This document shows positions 46,594 through 60,536 of a stretch of DNA of 64,000 nt, in pieces. The notes beneath the pieces were generated by a model. That model did no database searches and was not told the origin of the DNA. It saw only the letters and a list, made by a program, of their open reading frames with translations. Position 1 is the first letter of the stretch. Every line of letters begins with the position of its first letter. A program made the position numbers and the translations under genes. Origin of the DNA: Solea solea (Eukaryota; Chordata; Actinopteri; Pleuronectiformes; Soleidae); contig NC_081136.1 of assembly GCF_958295425.1 (NCBI RefSeq), forward strand, positions 19,474,890-19,538,889. Reading direction: 5' to 3'.

Positions 46594-49500
46594 CAGTGTT
46601 TGATTTTGCAATGATTTCACTGTTTGGATGTGTTTTTCTATTTGTGTCTGTTTTTGTGCGCATTCAGCAGGGATACGGCTGTTTTCTGATTTTTTTCCTT
46701 TTTTCTACTGTCCCATAACATAAACCTCACAAATAAAGTTAAAATCTTAAAAGATATAGTTATATACCTTCAGTGTTTGATTTTGCAATGATTTCACTGT
46801 TTGGATGTGTTTTTCTATTGGTGTCTGTTTTTGTGCGCATTCAGCTGGGATACGGCTGTTTTCTGACTTTTTTCCTTTTTTCTACTGTCCCATAACATAA
46901 ACCTCAAAAATAAAGTTACAATATTATAAGATATGGTTATATACCTTCAGTGTTTGATTTTGCAATGATTTCACTGTTTGGATGTGTTTTTCTATTTGTG
47001 TCTGTTTTTGTGCGCATTCAGCAGGGATACGGCTGTTTTCTGATTTTTTTCATTTTTTTACTGTCCCATAACATAAACCTCACAAATAAAGTTAAAATCT
47101 TAAAAGATATAGTTATATACCTTCAGTGTTTGATTTTGCAATGATTTCACTGTTGGGATGTGTTTTTCTATTGGTGTCTGTTTGTGGGCTCATTCAGCTT
47201 TGATAATGCTGTTTTCAGACTTTTTTCATTTTTCTACTGTCCCATAACCTTAACCTCACAAATGAAGTTAAAATCTTAAAAGATTTAGTTCTTTACCCTC
47301 AGTTTTTGCTTTTGCAATGATTTCACTGTTTGGATGTGTTTTTCTATTAGTGTCTGTTTTGTGTGTGTATCAGGGACTAAGGCTAATCCCGGGTGCCGAG
47401 TTTCAGACCTGTGCAACCTTTGGAAAGGTAAAAGGTCAGCCGTTCTGGTGTGTTCTTTGTAATAATCCCTGAAGGCATTGAGTCAGGAGTCTGATTTTTC
47501 CGTATGTGTATCAGGGACTAATGCTAATCCCGGGTGCCAAGTTTCAGACCTGTGCAACCTTCGGAAAGGTCAAAGGTCAGCCGTTTGGTGTGTTTTTTGT
47601 AATAATTCCTATAATATAAAACCCACAAATGAAGTTAACATCTTATAAGATATACTTATGTACCTTCAGTGTTTGATTTTGCAATGATTTCACTGTTTGG
47701 ATGTGTTTTTCTATTCGTGTCTGTTTTTGTGCGCATTCAGTAGGGATACGGCTGTTTTCTGATTTTTTTCATTTTTCTACTGTCCCATAACATAAACCTC
47801 ACAAATAAAGTTAAAATCTTAAAAGATATAGTTATATACCTTCAGTGTTTGATTTTGCAATGATTTCACTCTTTGGATGTGTTTTTCTATTTGTGTCTGT
47901 TTTTGTGCGCATTCAGCTGGGATACGGCTGTTTTCGGACTTTTTTCCTTTTTTCTACTGTCCCATAACATAAACCTCAAAAATAAAGTTACAATATTATA
48001 AGATATGGTTATATACCTTCAGTGTTTGATTTTGCAATGATTTCACTGTTTGGATGTGTTTTTCTATTTATGTCTGTTTTTGTGCGCATTCAGCAGGGAT
48101 ACGGCTGTTTTCTGATTTCTTTCATTTTTCTACTGTCCCATAACATAAACCTCACAAATAAAGTTAACATCTTAAAAGATTTAGTTCTGTACCCTCAGTG
48201 TTTGATTTTGCAATGATTTCACTGTTGGGGTGTGTTTTTCTATTGGTGTCTGTTTGTGGGCTCATTCAGCTTTGATAATGCTGTTTTCGGACTTTTTTCA
48301 TTTTTCTACTGTCCCATAACCTAAACCTCACAAATGAAGTTAAAATCTTAAAAGATTTAGTTCTTTACCCTCAGTGTTTGCTTTTGCAATGATTTCACTG
48401 TTTGGATGTGTTTTTCTATTAGTGTCTGTTTTGTGTGTGTATCAGGGACTAAGGCTAATCCCGGGTGCCAAGTTTCAGACCTGTGCAACCTTTGGAAAGG
48501 TAAAAGGTCAGCCGTTCTGGTGTGTTTTTTGTAATAATTCCTGAAGGCATTGAGTCAGGAGTCTGATTTTTCCGTATGTGTATCAGGGACTAATGCTAAT
48601 CCCGGGTGCCAAGTTTCAGACCTGTGCAACCTTCGGAAAGGTCAAAGGTCAGCCGTTTGGTGTGTTTTTTGTAATAATTCCTATAATATAAAACCCACAA
48701 ATGAAGTTAACATCTTATAAGATATACTTATGTACCTTCAGTGTTTGATTTTGCAATGATTTCACTGTTTGGATGTGTTTTTCTATTTGTGTCTGTTTTT
48801 GTGCGCATTCAGCAGGGATACGGCTGTTTTCTGATTTTTTTCATTTTTCTACTGTCCCATAACATAAACCTCACAAATAAAGTTAAAATCTTAAAAGATA
48901 TAGTTATATACCTTCAGTGTTTGATTTTGCAATGATTTCACTGTTTGGATGTGTTTTTCTATTTGTGTCTGTTTTTGTGCGCATTCAGCTGGGATACGGC
49001 TGTTTTCTGACTTTTTTCCTTTTTTCTACTGTCCCACAACATAAACCTCAAAAATAAAGTTACAATATTATAAGATATGGTTATATACCTTCAGTGTTTG
49101 ATTTTGCAATGATTTCACTGTTTGGATGTGTTTTTCTATTTGTGTCTGTTTTTGTGCGCATTCAGCAGGGATACGGCTGTTTTCTGATTTTTTTCATTTT
49201 TCTACTGTCCCATAACATAAACCTCACAAATAAAGTTAACATCTTAAAAGATTTAGTTATGTACCCTCAGTCTTTGATTTTGCAATGATTTCACTGTTGG
49301 GATGTGTTTTTCTATTGGTGTCTGTTTGTGGGCTCATTCAGCTTTGATAATGCTGTTTTCGGACTTTTTTCATTTTTCTACTGTCCCATAACCTAAACCT
49401 CACAAATGAAGTTAAAATCTTAAAAGATTTAGTTCCCTACCCTCAGTGTTTGCTTTTGCAATGATTTCACTGTTTGGATGTGTTTTTCTATTAGTGTCTG

Positions 49501-50657
49501 TTTTGTGTGTGTATCAGGGACTAAGGCTAATCCCGGGTGCAAAGTTTCAGACCTGTGCAACCTTTGGAAAGGTAAAAGGTCAGCCGTTCTGGTGTGTTTT
49601 TTGTAATAATTTGTAAAGGCATTAAGCCAGGAGTCTGATTTTTCCGTATGTGTATCAGGGACTAAGGCTAATCCCGGGTGCCGAGTTTCAGACCTGTGCA
49701 ACCTTCGTAAAGGTCAAAGGTCAGCTGTGCAGGTGTGTTTTTTGTAATAATTCCTAAAGGCATTGAGTCAGGAGTCTAATTTTTCCGTATATGTATCAGA
49801 AACTAACCCTCATCCCGGGTGCCGAGTTTCAGACCTGTGCAATCTTCGGAAAGGTCAAAGGTCAGCCCTTCGGGTGTGTTTTTTGTAATAATTCCTAAAG
49901 GCAATGAGCCAGGATGCTGATTTCTCTGTATGTGTATCGAGGACCATAGCTGATCCAGGGTGCCGAGTTTCAGACCTGTGCAACCTTCGGAAAGGTCAAA
50001 AGTCAGCCGTTTGCTTGTGTTTTTTGTAATAATTCCTAAATGCATTGAGCCAGGAGTCAGATTTTTCCGTATGTGTATCAGGGACTAAGACTAATCTTGG
50101 GTGCTGAGTTTCAGACCCGTGCAACCTTTGGAAAGGTAAAAGGTCGGCCGTTCTGATGTGTTTTTTGTAATAATTCCTGAAGGCATTGAGCCAGGAGTCT
50201 GATTTTTCCGTATGTGTATCAGCGACTAAGGCTAATCCCGGGTGCTGAGTTTCAGACCTGTGCAACCTTTGGAAAGGTCAAAGGTCAGCCGTTCTGGTGT
50301 GTTTTATGAAATAATTGGTAAAGGCATTAAGCCAGGAGTCTGATTTTTCCGTATGTGTATCAGGGACTAAGGCTAATCCCGGGTGCCGAGTTTCAGACCT
50401 GTGCAACCTTCAAAAAGGTCAAAGGTCAGCCTTTCAGGTGTGTTTTTTGTAATAATTCCTAAAGGCATTGGGCCAGGAGTCTGATTTTTCCGTATGTGTA
50501 TCTGGGACTAAGACTTATCCCCAGGTGCAGAGTTTCAGACCTGTGCAACCTTCGGAAAGGTCAAAGGTCAGCCGTTCGGTGTGTTTTTTGTAATAATTCC
50601 TATAATATAAAACCCACAAATGAAGTTAACATCTTATAAGATATACTTATGTACCTT
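46191..50657 (+). repeat. C-headed higher-order unit, 4467 bp
   Basis: C (46191-46593), B (46594-47362), A 248 bp (47363-47611), B (47612-48433), A 249 bp (48434-48682), B (48683-49506), A (49507-50601), truncated B. Compared with the 3394 bp unit it has one additional A+B module of 1073 bp. Confidence 0.85.
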
Positions 50658-51060
50658 CTAAAAAGGAGAGAAGGGCGTTCTCCAGGAATTAACTGGTTGT
50701 TGATAGAGCGGCAAGGTGTATGGGGTGTGTCCCCGTTAAAAGACACGGATGCAGATGTCCAGTTTAGTGTTGGATTTATTGAAGTGTGTGTGTGTGGCTC
50801 TCTGGCATTTACGCACAATAAACCCAGGATGTACAGGCGAAAGTTGGAAACAAACAAGGGAAAAGCACGAGCCATCCACCGCTATATCAGGAGGAAAACG
50901 AAACCTAAACAGTACGGCATCTCACACACACGTGTGGTGCGTTCAATAGCGTCGGAATGGCTATGGTGCGTTCATGAGTGTCGGACATATGAAAAGTCAC
51001 CAAGAATACAATACAACTGAACAGTAAAACTCCTAAACAACATGGGCTTTCCAACACCTT
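50658..51060 (+). mobile_element. Segment C, copy 7
   Basis: Same borders and content as copy 3. It is followed directly by a B monomer with tttttcatttttc, whereas most other C copies are followed by one with tttttcctttttt, so two B monomers were lost here relative to the 3394 bp unit. Confidence 0.7.
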
Positions 51061-53698
51061 CAGTGTTTGATTTTGCAATGATTTCACTGTTTGGATGTGT
51101 TTTTCTATTTGTGTCTGTTTTTGTGCGCATTCAGCAGGGATACGGCTGTTTTCTGATTTTTTTCATTTTTCTACTGTCCCATAACATAAACCTCACAAAT
51201 AAAGTTAACATCTTAAAAGATTTAGTTCTGTACCCTCAGTGTTTGATTTTGCAATGATTTCACTGTTGGGATGTGTTTTTCTATTGGTGTCTGTTTGTGG
51301 GCTCATTCAGCTTTGATAATGCTGTTTTCGGACTTTTTTCATTTTTCTACTGTCCCATAACCTAAACCTCACAAATGAAGTTAAAATCTTAAAAGATTTA
51401 GTTCTTTACCCTCAGTGTTTGCTTTTGCAATGATTTCACTGTTTGGATGTGTTTTTCTATTAGTGTCTGTTTTGTGTGTGTATCAGGGACTAAGGCTAAT
51501 CCCGGGTGCCAAGTTTCAGACCTGTGCAACCTTTGGAAAGGTAAAAGGTCAGCCGTTCTGGTGTGTTTTTTGTAATAATTCCTGAAGGCATTGAGTCAGG
51601 AGTCTGATTTTTCCATATGTGTATCAGGGACTAATGCTAATCCCGGGTGCCAAGTTTCAGACCTGTGCAACCTTCAGAAAGGTCAAAGGTCAGCCGTTTG
51701 GTGTGTTTTTTGTAATAATTCCTATAATATAAAACCCACAAATGAAGTTAACATCTTATAAGATATACTTATGTACCTTCAGTGTTTGATTTTGCAATAA
51801 TTTCACTGTTTGGATGTGTTTTTCTATTTGTGTCTGTTTTTGTGCGCATTCAGCAGGGATACGGCTGTTTTCTGATTTTTTTCATTTTTCTACTGTCCCA
51901 TAACATAAACCTCACAAACAAAGTTAAAATCTTAAAAGATATAGTTATATACCTTCAGTGTTTGATTTTGCAATGATTTCACTGTTTGGATGTGTTTTTC
52001 TATTTGTGTCTGTTTTTGTGCGCATTCAGCTGGGATACGGCTGTTTTCGGACTTTTTTCCTTTTTTCTACTGTCCCACAACATAAACCTCAAAAATAAAG
52101 TTACAATATTATAAGATATGGTTATATACCTTCAGTGTTTGATTTTGCAATGATTTCACTGTTTGGATGTGTTTTTCTATTTGTGTCTGTTTTTGTGCGC
52201 ATTCAGCAGGGATACGGCTGTTTTCTGATTTTTTTCATTTTTCTACTGTCCCATAACATAAACCTCACAAATAAAGTTAACATCTTAAAAGATTTAGTTC
52301 TGTACCCTCAGTGTTTGATTTTGCAATGATTTCACTGTTGGGATGTGTTTTTCTATTGGTGTCTGTTTGTGGGCTCATTCAGCTTTGATAATGCTGTTTT
52401 CGGACTTTTTTCATTTTTCTACTGTCCCATAACCTAAACCTCACAAATGAAGTTAAAATCTTAAAAGATTTAGTTCTTTACCCTCAGTGTTTGCTTTTGC
52501 AATGATTTCACTGTTTGGATGTGTTTTTCTATTAGTGTCTGTTTTGTGTGTGTATCAGGGACTAAGGCTAATCCCGGGTGCAAAGTTTCAGACCTGTGCA
52601 ACCTTTGGAAAGGTAAAAGGTCAGCCGTTCTGGTGTGTTTTTTGTAATAATTTGTAAAGGCATTAAGCCAGGAGTCTGATTTTTCCGTATGTGTATCAGG
52701 GACTAAGGCTAATCCCGGGTGCCGAGTTTCAGACCTGTGCAACCTTCGTAAAGGTCAAAGGTCAGCTGTGCAGGTGTGTTTTTTGTAATAATTCCTAAAG
52801 GCATTGAGTCAGGAGTCTAATTTTTCCGTATATGTATCAGAAACTAACCCTCATCCCGGGTGCCGAGTTTCAGACCTGTGCAATCTTCGGAAAGGTCAAA
52901 GGTCAGCCGTTCGGGTGTGTTTTTTGTAATAATTCCTAAAGGCAATGAGCCAGGATGCTGATTTCTCTGTATGTGTATCGAGGACCATAGCTGATCCAGG
53001 CTGCCGAGTTTCAGACCTGTGCAACCTTCGGAAAGGTCAAAAGTCAGCCGTTTGCTTGTGTTTTTTGTAATAATTCCTAAATGCATTGAGCCAGGAGTCA
53101 GATTTTTCCGTATGTGTATCAGGGACTAAGACTAATCTTGGGTGCTGAGTTTCAGACCCGTGCAACCTTTGGAAAGGTAAAAGGTCGGCCGTTCTGATGT
53201 GTTTTTTGTAATAATTCCTGAAGGCATTGAGCCAGGAGTCTGATTTTTCCGTATGTGTATCAGCGACTAAGGCTAATCCCGGGTGCTGAGTTTCAGACCT
53301 GTGCAACCTTTGGAAAGGTCAAAGGTCAGCCGTTCTGGTGTGTTTTATGAAATAATTGGTAAAGGCATTAAGCCAGGAGTCTGATTTTTCCGTATGTGTA
53401 TCAGGGACTAAGGCTAATCCCGGGTGCCGAGTTTCAGACCTGTGCAACCTTCAAAAAGGTCAAAGGTCAGCCTTTCAGGTGTGTTTTTTGTAATAATTCC
53501 TAAAGGCATTGGGCCAGGAGTCTGATTTTTCCGTATGTGTATCTGGGACTAAGACTTATCCCCAGGTGCAGAGTTTCAGACCTGTGCAACCTTCGGAAAG
53601 GTCAAAGGTCAGCCGTTCGGTGTGTTTTTTGTAATAATTCCTATAATATAAAACCCACAAATGAAGTTAACATCTTATAAGATATACTTATGTACCTT
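50658..53698 (+). repeat. 3041 bp higher-order unit, copy 1
   Basis: C (50658-51060), B (51061-51474), A 248 bp (51475-51722), B (51723-52547), A (52548-53642), truncated B. It differs from the next unit by only a handful of bases, for example gcaataatttc near 51795, cttcagaaagg near 51673, gtgcaaagtttc near 52580 and ggctgccgag near 52999. Confidence 0.92.
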
Positions 53699-54101
53699 CT
53701 AAAAAGGAGAGAAGGGCGTTCTCCAGGAATTAACTGGTTGTTGATAGAGCGGCAAGGTGTATGGGGTGTGTCCCCGTTAAAAGACACGGATGCAGATGTC
53801 CAGTTTAGTGTTGGATTTATTGAAGTGTGTGTGTGTGGCTCTCTGGCATTTACGCACAATAAACCCAGGATGTACAGGCGAAAGTTGGAAACAAACAAGG
53901 GAAAAGCACGAGCCATCCACCGCTATATCAGGAGGAAAACGAAACCTAAACAGTACGGCATCTCACACACACGTGTGGTGCGTTCAATAGCGTCGGAATG
54001 GCTATGGTGCGTTCATGAGTGTCGGACATATGAAAAGTCACCAAGAATACAATACAACTGAACAGTAAAACTCCTAAACAACATGGGCTTTCCAACACCT
54101 T
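53699..54101 (+). mobile_element. Segment C, copy 8
   Basis: No difference from copy 7 was noticed. Confidence 0.7.
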
Positions 54102-56739
54102 CAGTGTTTGATTTTGCAATGATTTCACTGTTTGGATGTGTTTTTCTATTTGTGTCTGTTTTTGTGCGCATTCAGCAGGGATACGGCTGTTTTCTGATTT
54201 TTTTCATTTTTCTACTGTCCCATAACATAAACCTCACAAATAAAGTTAACATCTTAAAAGATTTAGTTCTGTACCCTCAGTGTTTGATTTTGCAATGATT
54301 TCACTGTTGGGATGTGTTTTTCTATTGGTGTCTGTTTGTGGGCTCATTCAGCTTTGATAATGCTGTTTTCGGACTTTTTTCATTTTTCTACTGTCCCATA
54401 ACCTAAACCTCACAAATGAAGTTAAAATCTTAAAAGATTTAGTTCTTTACCCTCAGTGTTTGCTTTTGCAATGATTTCACTGTTTGGATGTGTTTTTCTA
54501 TTAGTGTCTGTTTTGTGTGTGTATCAGGGACTAAGGCTAATCCCGGGTGCCAAGTTTCAGACCTGTGCAACCTTTGGAAAGGTAAAAGGTCAGCCGTTCT
54601 GGTGTGTTTTTTGTAATAATTCCTGAAGGCATTGAGTCAGGAGTCTGATTTTTCCATATGTGTATCAGGGACTAATGCTAATCCCGGGTGCCAAGTTTCA
54701 GACCTGTGCAACCTTCGGAAAGGTCAAAGGTCAGCCGTTTGGTGTGTTTTTTGTAATAATTCCTATAATATAAAACCCACAAATGAAGTTAACATCTTAT
54801 AAGATATACTTATGTACCTTCAGTGTTTGATTTTGCAATGATTTCACTGTTTGGATGTGTTTTTCTATTTGTGTCTGTTTTTGTGCGCATTCAGCAGGGA
54901 TACGGCTGTTTTCTGATTTTTTTCATTTTTCTACTGTCCCATAACATAAACCTCACAAACAAAGTTAAAATCTTAAAAGATATAGTTATATACCTTCAGT
55001 GTTTGATTCTGCAATGATTTCACTGTTTGGATGTGTTTTTCTATTTGTGTCTGTTTTTGTGCGCATTCAGCTGGGATACGGCTGTTTTCGGACTTTTTTC
55101 CTTTTTTCTACTGTCCCACAACATAAACCTCAAAAATAAAGTTACAATATTATAAGATATGGTTATATACCTTCAGTGTTTGATTTTGCAATGATTTCAC
55201 TGTTTGGATGTGTTTTTCTATTTGTGTCTGTTTTTGTGCGCATTCAGCAGGGATACGGCTGTTTTCTGATTTTTTTCATTTTTCTACTGTCCCATAACAT
55301 AAACCTCACAAATAAAGTTAACATCTTAAAAGATTTAGTTCTGTACCCTCAGTGTTTGATTTTGCAATGATTTCACTGTTGGGATGTGTTTTTCTATTGG
55401 TGTCTGTTTGTGGGCTCATTCAGCTTTGATAATGCTGTTTTCGGACTTTTTTCATTTTTCTACTGTCCCATAACCTAAACCTCACAAATGAAGTTAAAAT
55501 CTTAAAAGATTTAGTTCTTTACCCTCAGTGTTTGCTTTTGCAATGATTTCACTGTTTGGATGTGTTTTTCTATTAGTGTCTGTTTTGTGTGTGTATCAGG
55601 GACTAAGGCTAATCCCGGGTGCCAAGTTTCAGACCTGTGCAACCTTTGGAAAGGTAAAAGGTCAGCCGTTCTGGTGTGTTTTTTGTAATAATTTGTAAAG
55701 GCATTAAGCCAGGAGTCTGATTTTTCCGTATGTGTATCAGGGACTAAGGCTAATCCCGGGTGCCGAGTTTCAGACCTGTGCAACCTTTGTAAAGGTCAAA
55801 GGTCAGCTGTGCAGGTGTGTTTTTTGTAATAATTCCTAAAGGCATTGAGTCAGGAGTCTAATTTTTCCGTATATGTATCAGAAACTAACCCTCATCCCGG
55901 GTGCCGAGTTTCAGACCTGTGCAATCTTCGGAAAGGTCAAAGGTCAGCCGTTCGGGTGTGTTTTTTGTAATAATTCCTAAAGGCAATGAGCCAGGATGCT
56001 GATTTCTCTGTATGTGTATCGAGGACCATAGCTGATCCAGGGTGCCGAGTTTCAGACCTGTGCAACCTTCGGAAAGGTCAAAAGTCAGCCGTTTGCTTGT
56101 GTTTTTTGTAATAATTCCTAAATGCATTGAGCCAGGAGTCAGATTTTTCCGTATGTGTATCAGGGACTAAGACTAATCTTGGGTGCTGAGTTTCAGACCC
56201 GTGCAACCTTTGGAAAGGTAAAAGGTCGGCCGTTCTGATGTGTTTTTTGTAATAATTCCTGAAGGCATTGAGCCAGGAGTCTGATTTTTCCGTATGTGTA
56301 TCAGCGACTAAGGCTAATCCCGGGTGCTGAGTTTCAGACCTGTGCAACCTTTGGAAAGGTCAAAGGTCAGCCGTTCTGGTGTGTTTTATGAAATAATTGG
56401 TAAAGGCATTAAGCCAGGAGTCTGATTTTTCCGTATGTGTATCAGGGACTAAGGCTAATCCCGGGTGCCGAGTTTCAGACCTGTGCAACCTTCAAAAAGG
56501 TCAAAGGTCAGCCTTTCAGGTGTGTTTTTTGTAATAATTCCTAAAGGCATTGGGCCAGGAGTCTGATTTTTCCGTATGTGTATCTGGGACTAAGACTTAT
56601 CCCCAGGTGCAGAGTTTCAGACCTGTGCAACCTTCGGAAAGGTCAAAGGTCAGCCGTTCGGTGTGTTTTTTGTAATAATTCCTATAATATAAAACCCACA
56701 AATGAAGTTAACATCTTATAAGATATACTTATGTACCTT
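53699..56739 (+). repeat. 3041 bp higher-order unit, copy 2
   Basis: Same module order and length as the preceding unit: C, B to 54515, A to 54763, B to 55588, A to 56683, truncated B. All corresponding landmarks are offset by exactly 3041. Confidence 0.92.
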
Positions 56740-57142
56740 CTAAAAAGGAGAGAAGGGCGTTCTCCAGGAATTAACTGGTTGTTGATAGAGCGGCAAGGTG
56801 TATGGGGTGTGTCCCCGTTAAAAGACACGGATGCAGATGTCCAGTTTAGTGTTGGATTTATTGAAGTGTGTGTGTGTGGCTCTCTGGCATTTACGCACAA
56901 TAAACCCAGGATGTACAGGCGAAAGTTGGAAACAAACAAGGGAAAAGCACGAGCCATCCACCGCTATATCAGGAGGAAAACGAAACCTAAACAGTACGGC
57001 ATCTCACACACACGTGTGGTGCGTTCAATAGCGTCGGAATGGCTATGGTGCGTTCATGAGTGTCGGACATATGAAAAGTCACCAAGAATACAATACAACT
57101 GAACAGTAAAACTCCTAAACAACATGGGCTTTCCAACACCTT
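56740..57142 (+). mobile_element. Segment C, copy 9
   Basis: Same borders and content as copy 3. Confidence 0.7.
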
Positions 57143-60133
57143 CAGTGTTTGATTTTGCAATGATTTCACTGTTTGGATGTGTTTTTCTATTTGTGTCTGT
57201 TTTTGTGCGCATTCAGCAGGGATACGGCTGTTTTCTGATTTTTTTCCTTTTTTCTACTGTCCCATAACATAAACCTCACAAATAAAGTTAAAATCTTAAA
57301 AGATATAGTTATATACCTTCAGTGTTTGATTTTGCAATGATTTCACTGTTTGGATGTGTTTTTCTATTGGTGTCTGTTTTTGTGCGCATTCAGCTGGGAT
57401 ACGGCTGTTTTCTGACTTTTTTCCTTTTTTCTACTGTCCCATTACATAAACCTCAAAAATAAAGTTACAATATTATAAGATATGGTTATATACCTTCAGT
57501 GTTTGATTTTGCAATGATTTCACTGTTTGGATGTGTTTTTCTATTTGTGTCTGTTTTTGTGCGCATTCAGCAGGGATACGGCTGTTTTCTGATTTTTTTC
57601 ATTTTTTTACTGTCCCATAACATAAACCTCACAAATAAAGTTAAAATCTTAAAAGATATAGTTATATACCTTCAGTGTTTGATTTTGCAATGATTTCACT
57701 GTTTGGATGTGTTTTTCTATTTGTGTCTGTTTTTGTGCGCATTCAGCAGGGATACGGCTGTTTTCTGATTTTTTTCATTTTTCTACTGTCCCATAACATA
57801 AACCTCACAAATGAAGTTAACATCTTAAAAGATGTAGTTCTGTACCCTCAGTGTTTGATTTTGCAATGATTTCACTGTTGGGATGTGTTTTTCTATTGGT
57901 GTCTGTTTGTGGGCTCATTCAGCTTTGATAATGCTGTTTTCAGACTTTTTTCATTTTTCTACTGTCCCATAACCTTAACCTCACAAATGAAGTTAAAATC
58001 TTAAAAGATTTAGTTCTTTACCCTCAGTTTTTGCTTTTGCAATGATTTCACTGTTTGGATGTGTTTTTCTATTAGTGTCTGTTTTGTGTGTGTATCAGGG
58101 ACTAAGGCTAATCCCGGGTGCCGAGTTTCAGACCTGTGCAACCTTTGGAAAGGTAAAAGGTCAGCCGTTCTGGTGTGTTTTTTGTAATAATTCCTGAAGG
58201 CATTGAGTCAGGAGTCTGATTTTTCCGTATGTGTATCAGGGACTAATGCTAATCCCGGGTGCCAAGTTTCAGACCTGTGCAACCTTCGGAAAGGTCAAAG
58301 GTCAGCCGTTTGGTGTGTTTTTTGTAATAATTCCTATAATATAAAACCCACAAATGAAGTTAACATCTTATAAGATATACTTATGTACCTTCAGTGTTTG
58401 ATTTTGCAATGATTTCACTGTTTGGATGTGTTTTTCTATTCGTGTCTGTTTTTGTGCGCATTCAGTAGGGATACGGCTGTTTTCTGATTTTTTTCATTTT
58501 TCTACTGTCCCATAACATAAACCTCACAAATAAAGTTAAAATCTTAAAAGATATAGTTATATACCTTCAGTGTTTGATTTTGCAATGACTTCACTCTTTG
58601 GATGTGTTTTTCTATTTGTGTCTGTTTTTGTGCGCATTCAGCAGGGATACGGCTGTTTTCTGATTTTTTTCATTTTTCTACTGTCCCATAACATAAACCT
58701 CACAAATAAAGTTAACATCTTAAAAGATTTAGTTCTGTACCCTCAGTGTTTGATTTTGCAATGATTTCACTGTTGGGATGTGTTTTTCTATTGGTGTCTG
58801 TTTGTGGGCTCATTCAGCTTTGATAATGCTGTTTTCTGACTTTTTTCATTTTTCTACTGTCCCATAACCTAAACCTCACAAATGAAGTTAAAATCTTAAA
58901 AGATTTAGTTCTTTACCCTCAGTGTTTGCTTTTGCAATGATTTCACTGTTTGGATGTGTTTTTCTATTAGTGTCTGTTTTGTGTGTGTATCAGGGACTAA
59001 GGCTAATCCCGGGTGCAAAGTTTCAGACCTGTGCAACCTTTGGAAAGGTAAAAGGTCAGCCGTTCTGGTGTGTTTTTTGTAATAATTTGTAAAGGCATTA
59101 AGCCAGGAGTCTGATTTTTCCGTATGTGTATCAGGGACTAAGGCTAATCCCGGGTGCCGAGTTTCAGACCTGTGCAACCTTTGTAAAGGTCAAAGGTCAG
59201 CTGTGCAGGTGTGTTTTTTGTAATAATTCCTAAAGGCATTGAGTCAGGAGTCTAATTTTTCCGTATATGTATCAGAAACTAACCCTCATCCCGGGTGCCG
59301 AGTTTCAGACCTGTGCAATCTTCGGAAAGGTCAAAGGTCAGCCGTTCGGGTGTGTTTTTTGTAATAATTCCTAAAGGCAATGAGCCAGGATGCTGATTTC
59401 TCTGTATGTGTATCGAGGACCATAGCTGATCCAGGGTGCCGAGTTTCAGACCTGTGCAACCTTCGGAAAGGTCAAAAGTCAGCCGTTTGCTTGTGTTTTT
59501 TGTAATAATTCCTAAATGCATTGAGCCAGGAGTCAGATTTTTCCGTATGTGTATCAGGGACTAAGACTAATCTTGGGTGCTGAGTTTCAGACCCGTGCAA
59601 CCTTTGGAAAGGTAAAAGGTCGGCCGTTCTGATGTGTTTTTTGTAATAATTCCTGAAGGCATTGAGCCAGGAGTCTGATTTTTCCGTATGTGTATCAGCG
59701 ACTAAGGCTAATCCCGGGTGCTGAGTTTCAGACCTGTGCAACCTTTGGAAAGGTCAAAGGTCAGCCGTTCTGGTGTGTTTTATGAAATAATTGGTAAAGG
59801 CATTAAGCCAGGAGTCTGATTTTTCCGTATGTGTATCAGGGACTAAGGCTAATCCCGGGTGTCGAGTTTCAGACCTGTGCAACCTTCAAAAAGGTCAAAG
59901 GTCAGCCTTTCAGGTGTGTTTTTTGTAATAATTCCTAAAGGCATTGGGCCAGGAGTCTGATTTTTCCGTATGTGTATCTGGGACTAAGACTTATCCCCAG
60001 GTGCAGAGTTTCAGACCTGTGCAACCTTCGGAAAGGTCAAAGGTCAGCCGTTCGGTGTGTTTTTTGTAATAATTCCTATAATATAAAACCCACAAATGAA
60101 GTTAACATCTTATAAGATATACTTATGTACCTT
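56740..60133 (+). repeat. 3394 bp higher-order unit
   Basis: C (56740-57142), B (57143-58087), A 248 bp (58088-58336), B (58337-58983), A (58984-60077), truncated B. The 353 bp excess over 3041 equals two B monomers. Confidence 0.9.
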
Positions 60134-60536
60134 CTAAAAAGGAGAGAAGGGCGTTCTCCAGGAATTAACTGGTTGTTGATAGAGCGGCAAGGTGTATGGG
60201 GTGTGTCCCCGTTAAAAGACACGGATGCAGATGTCCAGTTTAGTGTTGGATTTATTGAAGTGTGTGTGTGTGGCTCTCTGGCATTTACGCACAATAAACC
60301 CAGGATGTACAGGCGAAAGTTGGAAACAAACAAGGGAAAAGCACGAGCCATCCACCGCTATATCAGGAGGAAAACGAAACCTAAACAGTACGGCATCTCA
60401 CACACACGTGTGGTGCGTTCAATAGCGTCGGAATGGCTATGGTGCGTTCATGAGTGTCGGACATATGAAAAGTCACCAAGAATACAATACAACTGAACAG
60501 TAAAACTCCTAAACAACATGGGCTTTCCAACACCTT
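60134..60536 (+). mobile_element. Segment C, copy 10
   Basis: Same borders and content as copy 3. Confidence 0.7.
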